Source: Nonomuraea turcica (GTDB lineage Bacteria; Actinomycetota; Actinomycetes; Streptosporangiales; Streptosporangiaceae). Taken from it: a DNA stretch of 64,000 nucleotides. Position 1 is the stretch's first letter; the number at the start of each line of letters is the position of its first letter. The notes below the pieces were generated by a model that was not told the origin of the DNA, did no database searches, and saw only the letters and a list, made by a program, of their open reading frames with translations. Positions 17,101-25,563 of the stretch are shown here, piece by piece. The translations under genes were made by a program, and so were the position numbers. Location of the stretch: assembly GCF_030718205.1 (NCBI RefSeq), contig NZ_JAUZQF010000001.1, positions 1-64,000 on the forward strand, in the 5' to 3' direction.

Positions 17101-17448
17101 GTGGAGCTCAAGGTCTCGACTCGATCACATGCCGGGTGCGCGGTCGTCGCGGTCACCGGGGAAATCGACCTCTATACGGCGCCTCACCTGCAGTCCGAGT
17201 TCACTCGGCTGCTGCAGGAGGGGCCAAGCCGGGTGGTCATCGACATGTCCGCCGTGGATTTCTGCGACTCCACGGGGATGAACGTGCTGCTTTCGGCGCT
17301 CAAACGGATGAAAGAACAGGGTGGGACGCTCGAAGTGGCCGCGCCACGTCCCGCCGTACGCAAGATCCTGCAGGTCACCGGGCTCGACTCGGTGTTCATC
17401 GTGCATGACGAGGTGCCAGAGGAGTTCCTCATCGCCGAGGGATCGTGA
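17101..17448 (+). CDS. STAS-domain anti-sigma factor antagonist
   Basis: A 115-residue SpoIIAA/RsbV-type protein. The fold signature GEIDLYTAPHLQSEF and the phosphorylatable serine S57 in DFCDSTGMN are present. When dephosphorylated such proteins bind a GHKL anti-sigma kinase and free a sigma factor. The GTG at 17101 follows a TAGCCT -10 box by exactly 6 nt, so the transcript is probably leaderless. No sigma factor is adjacent. The anti-sigma ATPase near 13.1 kb is a plausible partner, though unlinked in transcription. Confidence 0.92.
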   Translation: MELKVSTRSHAGCAVVAVTGEIDLYTAPHLQSEFTRLLQEGPSRVVIDMSAVDFCDSTGMNVLLSALKRMKEQGGTLEVAAPRPAVRKILQVTGLDSVFIVHDEVPEEFLIAEGS

Positions 17449-17663
17449 CGCGAGCCGTACGCGGACGCGGGGCGGTGCTGCCGGTGTGTGCTGCCCGGCC
17501 GCACCCCCGTGTCCAGCGCGTCGATGCGCTGTGCCGGGTAGGCGTGAGGTGGAGCGTCCTACGGCTTGGGCGGTGACGGCGACGTCCCGTTCGGGTGATG
17601 TTCTCTGTCTGGGGCGACTACCTTGGAGGACGATGTTGTCCTGTTCATGGAAGGTGACGGCCA

Positions 17664-18392
17664 GTGACCGGTGACACCGCGGTCATCATCCCGGCCGCCA
17701 ACGAGGCCGACCGCATCGCGGCCACCGTCAAGGCCGCCGCGGCACTGCCCGGCGTGGACCTTGTCGTGGTCGTCGACGACGGCTCGCGGGACCAGACCGG
17801 CAGGGTGGCGCGCGCGGCGGGAGCCCGGGTGGTGCGGCACAGCCGCAACAGGGGCAAGGCCGCGGCGATGGAGACCGGAGCGGAGGCCGTACGCCTCCTG
17901 GACGAGGACGCCACCCCCCGCCACCTGCTCTTCCTCGACGCCGACCTGGGCCGGACGGCCGCCGCCGCGGCGCCGCTCGTCGAGCCCGTGCGCGCTGGCG
18001 AGGCCGACATGACCATCGCCGTGTTCACGACGAGGGTGAAGCTCGGCGGCCACGGCTTAGTCGTACGCCTGTCCAGGGAGGGCATCCGCCGGGCCACCGG
18101 CTTGGAGCTCGCCCAGCCGCTCAACGGTCAGCGTTGCCTGACGAGAGCGGCCTTCGAAGCGGCCCGGCCGCTGGCGCACGGGTTCGGCGTAGAGACCGCG
18201 CTGACGATCGACCTGGTGCGCAAGGGCTATCGGGTGACGGAGGTCGAGGTGGACATGGCACATCGGGCGACGGGGACGGACTGGCGGGCGCAGCTCCACC
18301 GCGCGATCCAACTCCGTGACGTGGCCCGCGCCCTGGCGATTCGCGACCCCCTGGTCACCCAAAACCTCCACAAACTTCACCCCAATCGCTGA
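17664..18392 (+). CDS. Family 2 glycosyltransferase
   Basis: A 242-residue GT-A fold glycosyltransferase with the N-terminal nucleotide-sugar site AVIIPAANEADRIAAT and VVVDDGSRDQT, and the metal-binding DxD-like LFLDADLG (D92, D94). The C-terminal region (GFGVETALTIDLVRKGYRVTEVEV) resembles dolichol-phosphate-mannose synthase-like members. There are no transmembrane helices. It precedes an MptB-like polyprenol-dependent mannosyltransferase, which suggests it could make or use the lipid-linked donor. The 215 bp upstream hold no gene. Confidence 0.85.
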   Translation: MTGDTAVIIPAANEADRIAATVKAAAALPGVDLVVVVDDGSRDQTGRVARAAGARVVRHSRNRGKAAAMETGAEAVRLLDEDATPRHLLFLDADLGRTAAAAAPLVEPVRAGEADMTIAVFTTRVKLGGHGLVVRLSREGIRRATGLELAQPLNGQRCLTRAAFEAARPLAHGFGVETALTIDLVRKGYRVTEVEVDMAHRATGTDWRAQLHRAIQLRDVARALAIRDPLVTQNLHKLHPNR

Positions 18393-18494
18393 CCACCTGC
18401 GCCTCCCGCCCGGACCGTTGTCGTGCTCCGCCGGTTATCCACAGGCAACGGCCACCCGGCCGAAGGCGGTCGGCGTGTGTGCTGGAATTTGCGG

Positions 18495-20087
18495 GTGACT
18501 TCGCAGACGCGGCACGACAAGGCACGAGGCCGGCTGGCAGGGGCGGCCACGGGGGCGATCGGTGTCTCGATCCTGCTGACGATCATCATCGGCCTGCTCG
18601 GCCCGTCCCCCATGGTGCCCGCACTGGGTGGTCCGGCCTGGCACCCGCCCTATTCTCTCGACGTCCACCCCGCGCCTCACCTGACCGTCGCCCTCGCCGC
18701 TGTCGCGCTCATCCTGGGCGGGCTCGGCCTCCTGGCCGCCCTTTTCGCCGTGCGCACGACACCCGCGGCCAATGCCGACGTTCCGGTTCCGGTCGGCTCC
18801 GGCTCAGCCGGGACTCAAGCCGCACCCGGCCAAGAGACCCAGCCGATGGCACGGCGGCCCGGCCGACGCCGCTGGGGCTTGCCGAGCGCGCGCCTGCTGG
18901 TGCTCATGGGCTGCCTCGCCGCCGGGATCCTCGCGTTCCTGCCTCCCTCGGGCTCTGCCGACCATCTCAACTACGCAGCGTACGGCCGCATGGTGACGCT
19001 GGGCCTCAGCCCCTATACGCATGGTGCCGCCGACCTGGCGGGCGACCCCGTCGCCGACGCGGTCGAGGAGCCGTGGCGTGAGGAGGCCAGCGTCTACGGC
19101 CCGATGGCGACGGCTCTGCAGGCGGCCGCGAGCTGGGTCGGCGGGGACTCGCTCCGGTTGACGATCTTCGTTCTGGCGCTCTTCAACGCCGCCGCCTTCA
19201 TCGCGACCGGCCTCCTCATCGACCGTTTCACCAAGGACGACCCGGACCGGCGGCTGCGGGCGGCCCTGCTGTGGACGGCCAACCCGCTCTTGCTCTATCA
19301 CCTGGTCGCGGGCATGCATGTGGACACGCTGGCGGTCGCCTGCATGGTCGCGGCGCTCCTGGCCAGGAGTCGCCCCGTGGGCTCGGGCGCCCTGCTCGGG
19401 CTGGGCGTGGCCATCAAGATCAATGCTGGCCTCGTGGCCCTCGGGCCCGCCTGGGAGCTGCGCAGGCGCCCCGCCCGGCTGGCCCTCATGGCGGGCTGCG
19501 CCCTGGCGTTGGTGGTCGCCGGCTACGCGATCGTCGGGGCGGAGGCGATCACGCCGGTGACCCGCACCAGCAAGTCGATCTCGCATGCCTCTTACTGGAA
19601 GCTCGTCCAGGGCTGGCTCCAGTCCATCGTGGGCACGGGGAGCGCCTACCGGGGCGAGATCCAGGTCGGCTCGTTGCTGGTGCTCGCGCTCGTCGCCTGG
19701 TGCCTGCTCCGCTGGGCCTCCCGCACGCACTGGGCCGGCGGGGAGGCGCCGGTGGTGGCGGCGGGACTGGTGGTGGCATACCTGTTCGCCACGCCGTACA
19801 TCCTGCCTTGGTACGACGGGCTGGCGTTCGGCATGTTGGCGCTCGTGGCGGCCTCTGCCGTGGACGGGTTCATGGTCGCTCACCTGCTGGCGTTGTCCCT
19901 CGCCTACTTGCCTGCCCGGGTCGAGGCGCAGCCCGCCGACCTCGAGTGGCTCAGGACGGTGGTCCGGCCTCAGATCGCGTGGGTGCTGCTTGCCCTGACC
20001 GTGGCGCTGGCGGTGTGGGCGTGGCAAGCTGCAGGGCGCGCACACAGGCGGCCAGCGTCAGCGGGACGGCGACCGTCAGCGCCATAG
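18495..20087 (+). CDS. MptB-like polyprenol-phosphate-mannose-dependent mannosyltransferase
   Basis: A 530-residue GT-C membrane glycosyltransferase with about 12 helices. The segment SPYTHGAADLAGDPVADAVEEPWREEASVYGP contains the acidic loop typical of the actinobacterial MptB/alpha-1,6-mannosyltransferase group, followed by LWTANPLLLYHLVAGMHVDTLAVA. It would elongate lipomannan-type glycans on the outer face. GTG 18495 is preferred; GTG 18423 in the same frame is possible. The last 137 bp overlap the opposite-strand gene at 19951, so the true C-terminus may be atypical. Confidence 0.8.
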   Translation: MTSQTRHDKARGRLAGAATGAIGVSILLTIIIGLLGPSPMVPALGGPAWHPPYSLDVHPAPHLTVALAAVALILGGLGLLAALFAVRTTPAANADVPVPVGSGSAGTQAAPGQETQPMARRPGRRRWGLPSARLLVLMGCLAAGILAFLPPSGSADHLNYAAYGRMVTLGLSPYTHGAADLAGDPVADAVEEPWREEASVYGPMATALQAAASWVGGDSLRLTIFVLALFNAAAFIATGLLIDRFTKDDPDRRLRAALLWTANPLLLYHLVAGMHVDTLAVACMVAALLARSRPVGSGALLGLGVAIKINAGLVALGPAWELRRRPARLALMAGCALALVVAGYAIVGAEAITPVTRTSKSISHASYWKLVQGWLQSIVGTGSAYRGEIQVGSLLVLALVAWCLLRWASRTHWAGGEAPVVAAGLVVAYLFATPYILPWYDGLAFGMLALVAASAVDGFMVAHLLALSLAYLPARVEAQPADLEWLRTVVRPQIAWVLLALTVALAVWAWQAAGRAHRRPASAGRRPSAP

Positions 20088-22281
20088 CCGGGATGGCGAT
20101 GCCCGAGTCGTTCATCAGGAAGCCGACGAGGGCGCACGTCAAGGCGCCGAACAGGCCTGCTCTGAGCGTCGGGGCCAGCCCGTACGCCTGGCCAAGCGCC
20201 GGCGCCCCCCAGCGCGAGGGCCGGGTGAGGACCAGGAACAGGAACGCCAGCGCCACCACCGACAGGAGGGTCAGTGACCAGTTGCCGACCGTTACGCCGA
20301 TCATGGCGCTGAACTTGCGGCCGACGACGGTCCACGCCTGACCGTCGATGACCTGCTGCACGAACGTGCCCAGGTGGGTCCGCTGGGTCTCGGGCCGCAG
20401 CCAGTCGACCACGGACAAGGCGCCGACCAGCGCCGCCCCCGCCAGGCCGACCAGCAGAAGGCGCAGCACCGACACCCGTCTGCCCGAGAGCAGGATGAGG
20501 AAGACGGCCAGCCCGACCACGAACGCCGGCACCCCGCCGAAGTCCGCACCCCACGACGGCCAGCCATCCGCGAACACCGCGAAGCCTCCATACAGCGAGC
20601 ACACGCCCACCACGACAAACCTGGACAGCCCTCTGCTCAGCAACCATTGCGCCACCCCGGCCAGCCCGAGGATGGTGCCCGTGGCGTAGACGGCGAAGGC
20701 GATGTTACTGAAGCCGTAGAACCGCCCTCCGGTCACGGGCTCGTAGCCGGTCACGGCGTTCACCTGGAGTCTCGAGCCGGTCATGACGTCGATGAGGAGG
20801 GCGAGGGAGGTGATCGCGGCTACGGCGGTGAGCGGGCCGAGGACGTGCGCCCGCCAGGGGCCGGCGAAGGCGACGGCGGTGATCAGGCCGGCGATGGCCA
20901 AGATCGTCACAATGACGGAAAGCATCGGCACCGGCAGCGCCCACCAGGGCACCAACTGTGCCAGGAACGTGGAGACGGCGATGGCTCCGCTGACGACCGC
21001 CACGACTTGAACGGCACGCAGGAGCTTGGAGGTGCTCGCGAGCTGGTCGGTCGCGGCGGAGGAGGTGGAAGCGCTGAGGTGCGGTGGCTGGGCGGGGGTG
21101 CGGCGGCGGCGGAGTGCCAGGGCGGCCCAGGCGTAGAAGAGGAGCTGGACCGTCACCAGGACGGTGAAGAACGGGCCGCGAACCTCGCGGAGGACCTGGC
21201 TGGCCAGATCGCCGTCCGCCAGCTCCGCCACCGTGCCCGCCGCGGTTGCGGGCCCGGGACCGCCCGGTTGCCAGGGGCGGCCCACCACCTCGCGCGGGGC
21301 GGTCAGGCCCAGGAGCTGGATGGTGGTGGCGGTGAGGTCGGTGATGGTGACCAGGGCGTCCTGGCGGGTGGAGGTGGCGGTGAGGTGGCCGTGCGGGTAC
21401 GGCTCCCCGCTCGGGGACGGGCCGGCGGCGATCGCCACGTGCAGGTGCGCGTTCGGGGTCACGTCCGAGATTCCGGCCACCAGGATCGTCGTGCCGGACG
21501 GCACCTTGCCGACCAGGGCGCCGATTTGCTGGTCCGCCCGGGCCACGGCGGCCTGGCGAGCCGGGGCCGACAAGGGGACCGGGACGCCGTACTCGTCGAG
21601 GGGCTGGCCCGCCCAGGCGTCCGCGAGGTCGGCTGCCTCGAAAACGATCAGGTTGTACAGGGCAGGATCGCCCAGGGCATCGAGATTAGGGGCGTATTTG
21701 GCGATATTTCCAGACCTGTCGGCCCCGGCAATCGCGGCGCCCGGCCCGACGGCCGCAACCTTGCCACCCCCGTCCGTCACCAGCTGCCCCAAGGTCCCGA
21801 GCCGCGCGTTGAAGCCGGTTTCCGACTGATGCGCCGTCAACGTCGACCAGTTGGGGACGGCCGCACCCGCGCCCGCCGGCTGGGGCGCGGCAGGGGCCGG
21901 GCAGCCCTTGCCCGCCGTGCCGGCCCGCTGACCGGCGGAGACCGTCATCCAGCCGGCGATGGGGCAGGTGATGCCGCGGTCCGGCGGGGGCACGGCCCGG
22001 GTCGAAAGCGAGGCCGAGGCGCCCTGGCTCACCAGACGCCACAGGTTGGGCGTCCGGGCCTGGTCGAGATCGCTCCATTCGAGCCCAGGCACGCCGATGA
22101 GGGCCACGCGCCCCTCGGCCGCGGTCGCCGATGCCGCTCCGGCCGCGCTCGTCAGGGCAAGTGGTCCCGTGATCAGCATGCCCAGCAGGAGCACCACGAC
22201 GAACCGGCGAAGGCGGGACCCGCGGCCTACCAGCGAGCGCCGCTCGTGGCGTGCCGGGGTTGGCATGGCGTCGTTCGGCAT
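19951..22281 (-). CDS. Membrane protein with alkaline-phosphatase-superfamily-like ectodomain
   Basis: A 776-residue protein. A signal/anchor segment (about 25-50) is followed by an extracytoplasmic region of about 330 residues that starts RVALIGVPGLEWSDLDQARTPNLWRLVSQGA, resembling phosphodiesterase/sulfatase-like folds (metal Asp near the start, target Thr/Ser region), with HGHLTATSTRQDALVTITDLTATTIQLLG near its end. At least nine membrane helices follow from about 385 to 760. Its place between two GT-C transferases suggests a role in envelope glycan decoration or export. It overlaps the convergent MptB-like gene by 137 bp. The catalytic assignment is tentative. Confidence 0.72.
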   Translation of the reverse strand: MPNDAMPTPARHERRSLVGRGSRLRRFVVVLLLGMLITGPLALTSAAGAASATAAEGRVALIGVPGLEWSDLDQARTPNLWRLVSQGASASLSTRAVPPPDRGITCPIAGWMTVSAGQRAGTAGKGCPAPAAPQPAGAGAAVPNWSTLTAHQSETGFNARLGTLGQLVTDGGGKVAAVGPGAAIAGADRSGNIAKYAPNLDALGDPALYNLIVFEAADLADAWAGQPLDEYGVPVPLSAPARQAAVARADQQIGALVGKVPSGTTILVAGISDVTPNAHLHVAIAAGPSPSGEPYPHGHLTATSTRQDALVTITDLTATTIQLLGLTAPREVVGRPWQPGGPGPATAAGTVAELADGDLASQVLREVRGPFFTVLVTVQLLFYAWAALALRRRRTPAQPPHLSASTSSAATDQLASTSKLLRAVQVVAVVSGAIAVSTFLAQLVPWWALPVPMLSVIVTILAIAGLITAVAFAGPWRAHVLGPLTAVAAITSLALLIDVMTGSRLQVNAVTGYEPVTGGRFYGFSNIAFAVYATGTILGLAGVAQWLLSRGLSRFVVVGVCSLYGGFAVFADGWPSWGADFGGVPAFVVGLAVFLILLSGRRVSVLRLLLVGLAGAALVGALSVVDWLRPETQRTHLGTFVQQVIDGQAWTVVGRKFSAMIGVTVGNWSLTLLSVVALAFLFLVLTRPSRWGAPALGQAYGLAPTLRAGLFGALTCALVGFLMNDSGIAIPAMALTVAVPLTLAACVRALQLATPTPPAPRSGQAAPTRSEAGPPS

Positions 22282-22380
22282 GGACGGAATCGTTCCTCAA
22301 GACTGAGCGGGAGCAAACCTGATCTCAGAGCTTATGCTCACCGACGCGCGAAACGCGGTCGCCGGGTAACGTGCGACCTC

Positions 22381-23589
22381 GTGATAGATGGCGAGGTGCG
22401 GGTGATCCGGCGGCAGTGGTGGGCGTGGGCGGTCGCGGCGCTCGTCGTCGTGGCGGCCGTGGCGCCGTTGGTGCACGCGTGGCTCACCAACCCGGACGAT
22501 CAACGGCTGGTCGACCTGGACGTCTACCGCACCGGTGGGCAGATGCTGCTCGAGGGGCGACGGGTCTACGACTACTTCACGCCCGCGCCGCAACTGCTGC
22601 CGTTCACCTACCCGCCCGTCGCCGCGATGCTGGCGGTGGTGCTGGCGAAGATGTCCTGGGAGACGGCCCAATGGGTGTGGACGGCCGGGATCTTCGTGGC
22701 ACTGGCCGTGACGGTGTGGTTCGCATTCAGGGAGGCGCTGAGCGGACCAGCGGTGCGGAAGTACGTGCCGTGGGCGTTCGCGCTGCTGATGGTCGCCGGC
22801 ACATACCTGATGCCGATCAGGGACCAGGTGCGGTTCGGGCAGGTGGACATCATGCTCGTCGCGCTGTGCCTGGCCGACTGCGTGGCCAGGCGGCCGTGGT
22901 GGCCTCGGGGGTTCCTGATCGGGCTGGCCACGGCGGTGAAGCTGACGCCCGGCGTCTTCCTGATCTATCTGTTGATCACCAGGCAGTGGCGCACGTTCTT
23001 CATGGCGTCGTTCGCGGCGGCCGTGCTCACGTTGGTGCCGTTCGCGGTAATCCCGCAGGACGCGGCCGACTTCTGGTTCTCGGCGCTGCTCGATCCCGAA
23101 CGCCTCGGCTCGAACGCGGCCACCACCAACCAGTCGATCCGCGGCATGCTGATCCGCCTCTACTTGCCGGACGCGCTGACGTCCGTTCTCTGGCTCGCGA
23201 TCGTGGCCGGGGTCGGCTGGTACGGCTTCCGTGGCGCCCGCGACGCGTACCGGGCGGGTGACCAGCTCACCGCGGTCGCGCTCGTCGGACTGATGGCCGT
23301 GCTGCTCTCGCCCGTCGCGTGGATCCACCACCTGGCCTGGGTGGTCGTGGTGCTCGGTGCGATCGTCGGCGACGGGCGGGATCCGGTCAGGCTGCGGGTG
23401 GCGGCGGGGGTGTGGCTCTACTACGTGGTGCCGATCCCGTGGTGGGGAGTTTCGCTGAAGGCCGCGGACATACCGGGGGTCAGCGTGGTGCTGGGGAAGA
23501 TCGTTCAGAACGGGTTCGGGCTGGGGGCGTTGGCTCTGGTGTGGATGTTGGTGTCCTGGTTGCCGAAACACCGGAGATCCCCTGACTGA
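22381..23589 (+). CDS. GT87-family (DUF2029) polyprenol-dependent mannosyltransferase
   Basis: A 402-residue GT-C membrane enzyme with about 10 helices. The first extracytoplasmic loop carries the family signature DLDVYRTGGQMLLEGRRVYD followed by LPFTYPP, where the acidic pair is catalytic in PimE/GT87 enzymes. Later conserved parts are FGQVDIMLVAL, LIGLATAVKLTPGVFLIYLL and ATTNQSIRGMLIRL. It likely adds alpha-1,2-mannose to lipid-linked glycans. GTG 22381 is used, and GTG 22402 is an alternative. A TAACGT box lies 10 nt upstream. Confidence 0.87.
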   Translation: MIDGEVRVIRRQWWAWAVAALVVVAAVAPLVHAWLTNPDDQRLVDLDVYRTGGQMLLEGRRVYDYFTPAPQLLPFTYPPVAAMLAVVLAKMSWETAQWVWTAGIFVALAVTVWFAFREALSGPAVRKYVPWAFALLMVAGTYLMPIRDQVRFGQVDIMLVALCLADCVARRPWWPRGFLIGLATAVKLTPGVFLIYLLITRQWRTFFMASFAAAVLTLVPFAVIPQDAADFWFSALLDPERLGSNAATTNQSIRGMLIRLYLPDALTSVLWLAIVAGVGWYGFRGARDAYRAGDQLTAVALVGLMAVLLSPVAWIHHLAWVVVVLGAIVGDGRDPVRLRVAAGVWLYYVVPIPWWGVSLKAADIPGVSVVLGKIVQNGFGLGALALVWMLVSWLPKHRRSPD

Positions 23590-23607
23590 ACCATTACCCT
23601 CTGTGCC

Positions 23608-24027
23608 GTGCTCGTTACCACCTGGATCATCGTGGGCGTCGTCGCCGGGGTCAGTGGCGTCATGATCGGTTATCTGGCGCTCCGGCAGGCCAGAGCCGTC
23701 GTGGAGGACTGCCAGCGGATGCTGGCCAGACAGACCAGCGAGGGCAGGGGCGATCTCAAGGCCATCAGGGACGTGGCCGTCTGCCGGTACGACGCGCTCT
23801 CCGAGATGACGGGGCGGCTGTCCTTCTCGATCGCGATGATCAACGGGCTGGGTGACGGCATCGTCCTGACCTCGATCAACGGCCGGAGCGAGACCCGTAC
23901 GTACGTGCGGCCGGTGGTGGGCGGGAAGGGGCAGCAGCCGCTGTCGCCGGAGGAGGAAGAGGCGGTGCGCGCGGCCAGGCTGGGGCTCGGCCCGCTGGTC
24001 CCGTCCCGGGCATCAGGCCCGCTCTGA
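23608..24027 (+). CDS. DUF4446 family protein
   Basis: A 139-residue protein with one N-terminal transmembrane helix (about 3-25, WIIVGVVAGVSGVMIGYLAL) and a conserved DUF4446 core, IRDVAVCRYDALSEMTGRLSFSIAMINGLGDGIVLTSINGRSETRTYVR. The function is unknown. In actinobacteria it commonly lies just upstream of pheA and serS, as here. GTG 23608 follows a TACCCT box by 7 nt (leaderless). Confidence 0.88.
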   Translation: MLVTTWIIVGVVAGVSGVMIGYLALRQARAVVEDCQRMLARQTSEGRGDLKAIRDVAVCRYDALSEMTGRLSFSIAMINGLGDGIVLTSINGRSETRTYVRPVVGGKGQQPLSPEEEEAVRAARLGLGPLVPSRASGPL

Positions 24028-24112
24028 CGGCCGGAACGGACCGTCGGCCATGGTGACGGCCGGGACGGACCGTCGGCCATGGTGACGGCCGGGACGGGCG
24101 GTCGGCCTTGGG
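24026..24112. repeat. 29-bp direct repeat, three copies
   Basis: The unit GACGGCCGGAACGGACCGTC... recurs with a 29-bp period from 24026, 24055 and 24084, starting inside the stop codon of the DUF4446 gene. Each unit contains self-complementary GGACCGTC / GACGG parts able to form small hairpins. The third copy is diverged. Confidence 0.75.
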
Positions 24113-24185
24113 TGAGGGCGTGGGACGGTGCAGGCCGTAAGCGATAGGGCGCGCGTGCCTGCCGACCTGCGGATACTCTAGATGC

Positions 24186-25106
24186 ATGCCCAGACTCGCC
24201 TATCTCGGGCCGGAAGGGACCTTCACCGAAGAGGCCCTGCGGCTCCTCGACCCCACCGCCGAGCGGCTGCCCTGCGCCACGGTCAGTGCCGCGCTCAACG
24301 CCGCTCGCACCGGTGAGGCCGACGGGGCCGTGGTCCCGCTGGAAAACTCGATCGAGGGCGCGATCACCACGACGCTCGACGAGTTCGCCTGGGGCGAGCC
24401 GTTGCTGATCACGGCCGAGCTGCTGCTGCCCGTGCAGTTCTCGCTGCTGGCCCGGCCCGACACCGAGATCCCGCACATCAAGCGCGTCTACACGCATCCT
24501 GCGGCCATCACCCAGTGCCGCGCCTTCCTCGCCCGCGAGCTGCCCGACGCGGTCGTGGTGTCCGCGCCTTCGACGGCGGCCGCGGCGCAGGAGGTGTCGC
24601 TGCCGGGCGCCCCATACGACGCCGCCATCGCCGCCCGCATCGCCGGCGAGCACTATGGGCTGGTCGAGCTGGCCACCGACATCGGCGACAGGTCGGACAC
24701 CGTGACCAGGTTCGTCAAAGTCGGCCGCCCCGGGCCGCTGCCCGAGCCGACCGGCTCCGACCGCACCACGCTGGTCGTTTTCCTGGCTGACGACCACCCG
24801 GGCGCGCTGTTGGAGATGCTGACCGAGTTCTCCGTGCGTGGGGTCAACCTGACGCGCATCGAGTCGCGGCCCACCGGCGACGGCATCGGGCGTTACTTCT
24901 TCCACTTCGACTTCGAGGGGCACGTGGCCGACGCCCGGGTCGGCGAGGCCATCTCGGGGCTGCACCGCATCTGCGGCGAGGTGCGTTTCCTGGGCAGTTA
25001 CCCGCGGGCCGACGGCATCGCGCCGCAGATCAAGCGGGGCACGGCTGACGCCGAGTTCGCCGAGGCAGGCGATTGGCTTGCCCGCGTCCGCGCCGGCCAA
25101 GTCTGA
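24186..25106 (+). CDS. pheA: Prephenate dehydratase
   Basis: A 306-residue monofunctional prephenate dehydratase that converts prephenate to phenylpyruvate in phenylalanine synthesis. The catalytic domain (1-185) has LGPEGTFTEEAL, PLENSIEGAI and the essential TRF motif at T174-R175-F176 (DTVTRFVKVG). The ACT regulatory domain (about 195-275) has HPGALLEMLTEFSVRGVNLTRIESRP, expected to mediate feedback by phenylalanine. The ATG at 24186 is 6 nt after a TACTCT box, so it is probably leaderless. serS follows after a repeat-rich gap. Confidence 0.95.
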   Translation: MPRLAYLGPEGTFTEEALRLLDPTAERLPCATVSAALNAARTGEADGAVVPLENSIEGAITTTLDEFAWGEPLLITAELLLPVQFSLLARPDTEIPHIKRVYTHPAAITQCRAFLARELPDAVVVSAPSTAAAAQEVSLPGAPYDAAIAARIAGEHYGLVELATDIGDRSDTVTRFVKVGRPGPLPEPTGSDRTTLVVFLADDHPGALLEMLTEFSVRGVNLTRIESRPTGDGIGRYFFHFDFEGHVADARVGEAISGLHRICGEVRFLGSYPRADGIAPQIKRGTADAEFAEAGDWLARVRAGQV

Positions 25107-25345
25107 GCGCTCCAGCATCCGCGAGTCGGACCGTCCGCGAGTCCGAGTGTCTCAGCGTCCGCGAGTCCGGCGTCCGCGAGTCCGGCGTCCGCGAGTCCGA
25201 GCGTCTCAGCGTGCGCGAGTCTGAGCGTCCCAGCGACCCGTCGCCCCTGAGTGTCCGAGCGTCCGCAAGCCTGAACGTCTGAGCGTCGCGAGTCTGAGCG
25301 TCTCAGAGTCCGCGAGCCTGAACGTCCCAGCATCCCGTCGCCCTG
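25107..25345. repeat. Degenerate GCGTCCGCGAGTCC-type repeat array
   Basis: The pheA-serS gap carries about a dozen variants of a short element: GCGTCCGCGAGTCC, GCGTCTCA and GCGTCGCGAGTCTGA. The clearest copies are 15-bp direct repeats GGCGTCCGCGAGTCC near 25165-25200, nested in longer units of about 25 bp that alternate with AGCGTCTC. Copies are imperfect and lack the constant repeat/unique spacer pattern of CRISPR. The rest of the gap to 25551 has no gene. Confidence 0.7.
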
Positions 25346-25551
25346 AGCGACGCTCGCCCTGCCCGGGTCCTTTGGCGGTCAGGCGGGTGTGTCGGGGGCG
25401 CCGACGAGGGGCCGCGGCCGCCGAGACAGCCGTTCGGGGCATGAGGCCCGGTGCGTGGTCACCGCGACCGCGTGGGGCAGGTGAGCGGCAGGTCCAGGGG
25501 CGGTCATGGCGGGCAGAGGTAATCCGGGGGCGAGACGCAGCCGGGCGCCGG

Positions 25552-25557
25552 TAGCCT
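25552..25557 (+). promoter_or_regulatory. Putative -10 box of serS (leaderless)
   Basis: TAGCCT ends 6 nt before the GTG start of serS, the spacing seen for leaderless actinobacterial transcripts and for other genes in this window. Confidence 0.5.
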
Positions 25558-25563
25558 TTCCTT

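Noticed and set aside
20374-22380. About 670 codons of open frame upstream of the GT87 gene
   Set aside because: Antisense to the 776-residue membrane protein; the recognisable protein begins at 22381.
25073-25333. Repeat-containing ORFs on both strands between pheA and serS
   Set aside because: VRES/GLAD peptide repeats follow from the DNA repeats; no start signals.
25107-25345. Possible CRISPR array
   Set aside because: Units are short, degenerate and contiguous, without constant repeats and unique spacers; no cas genes.
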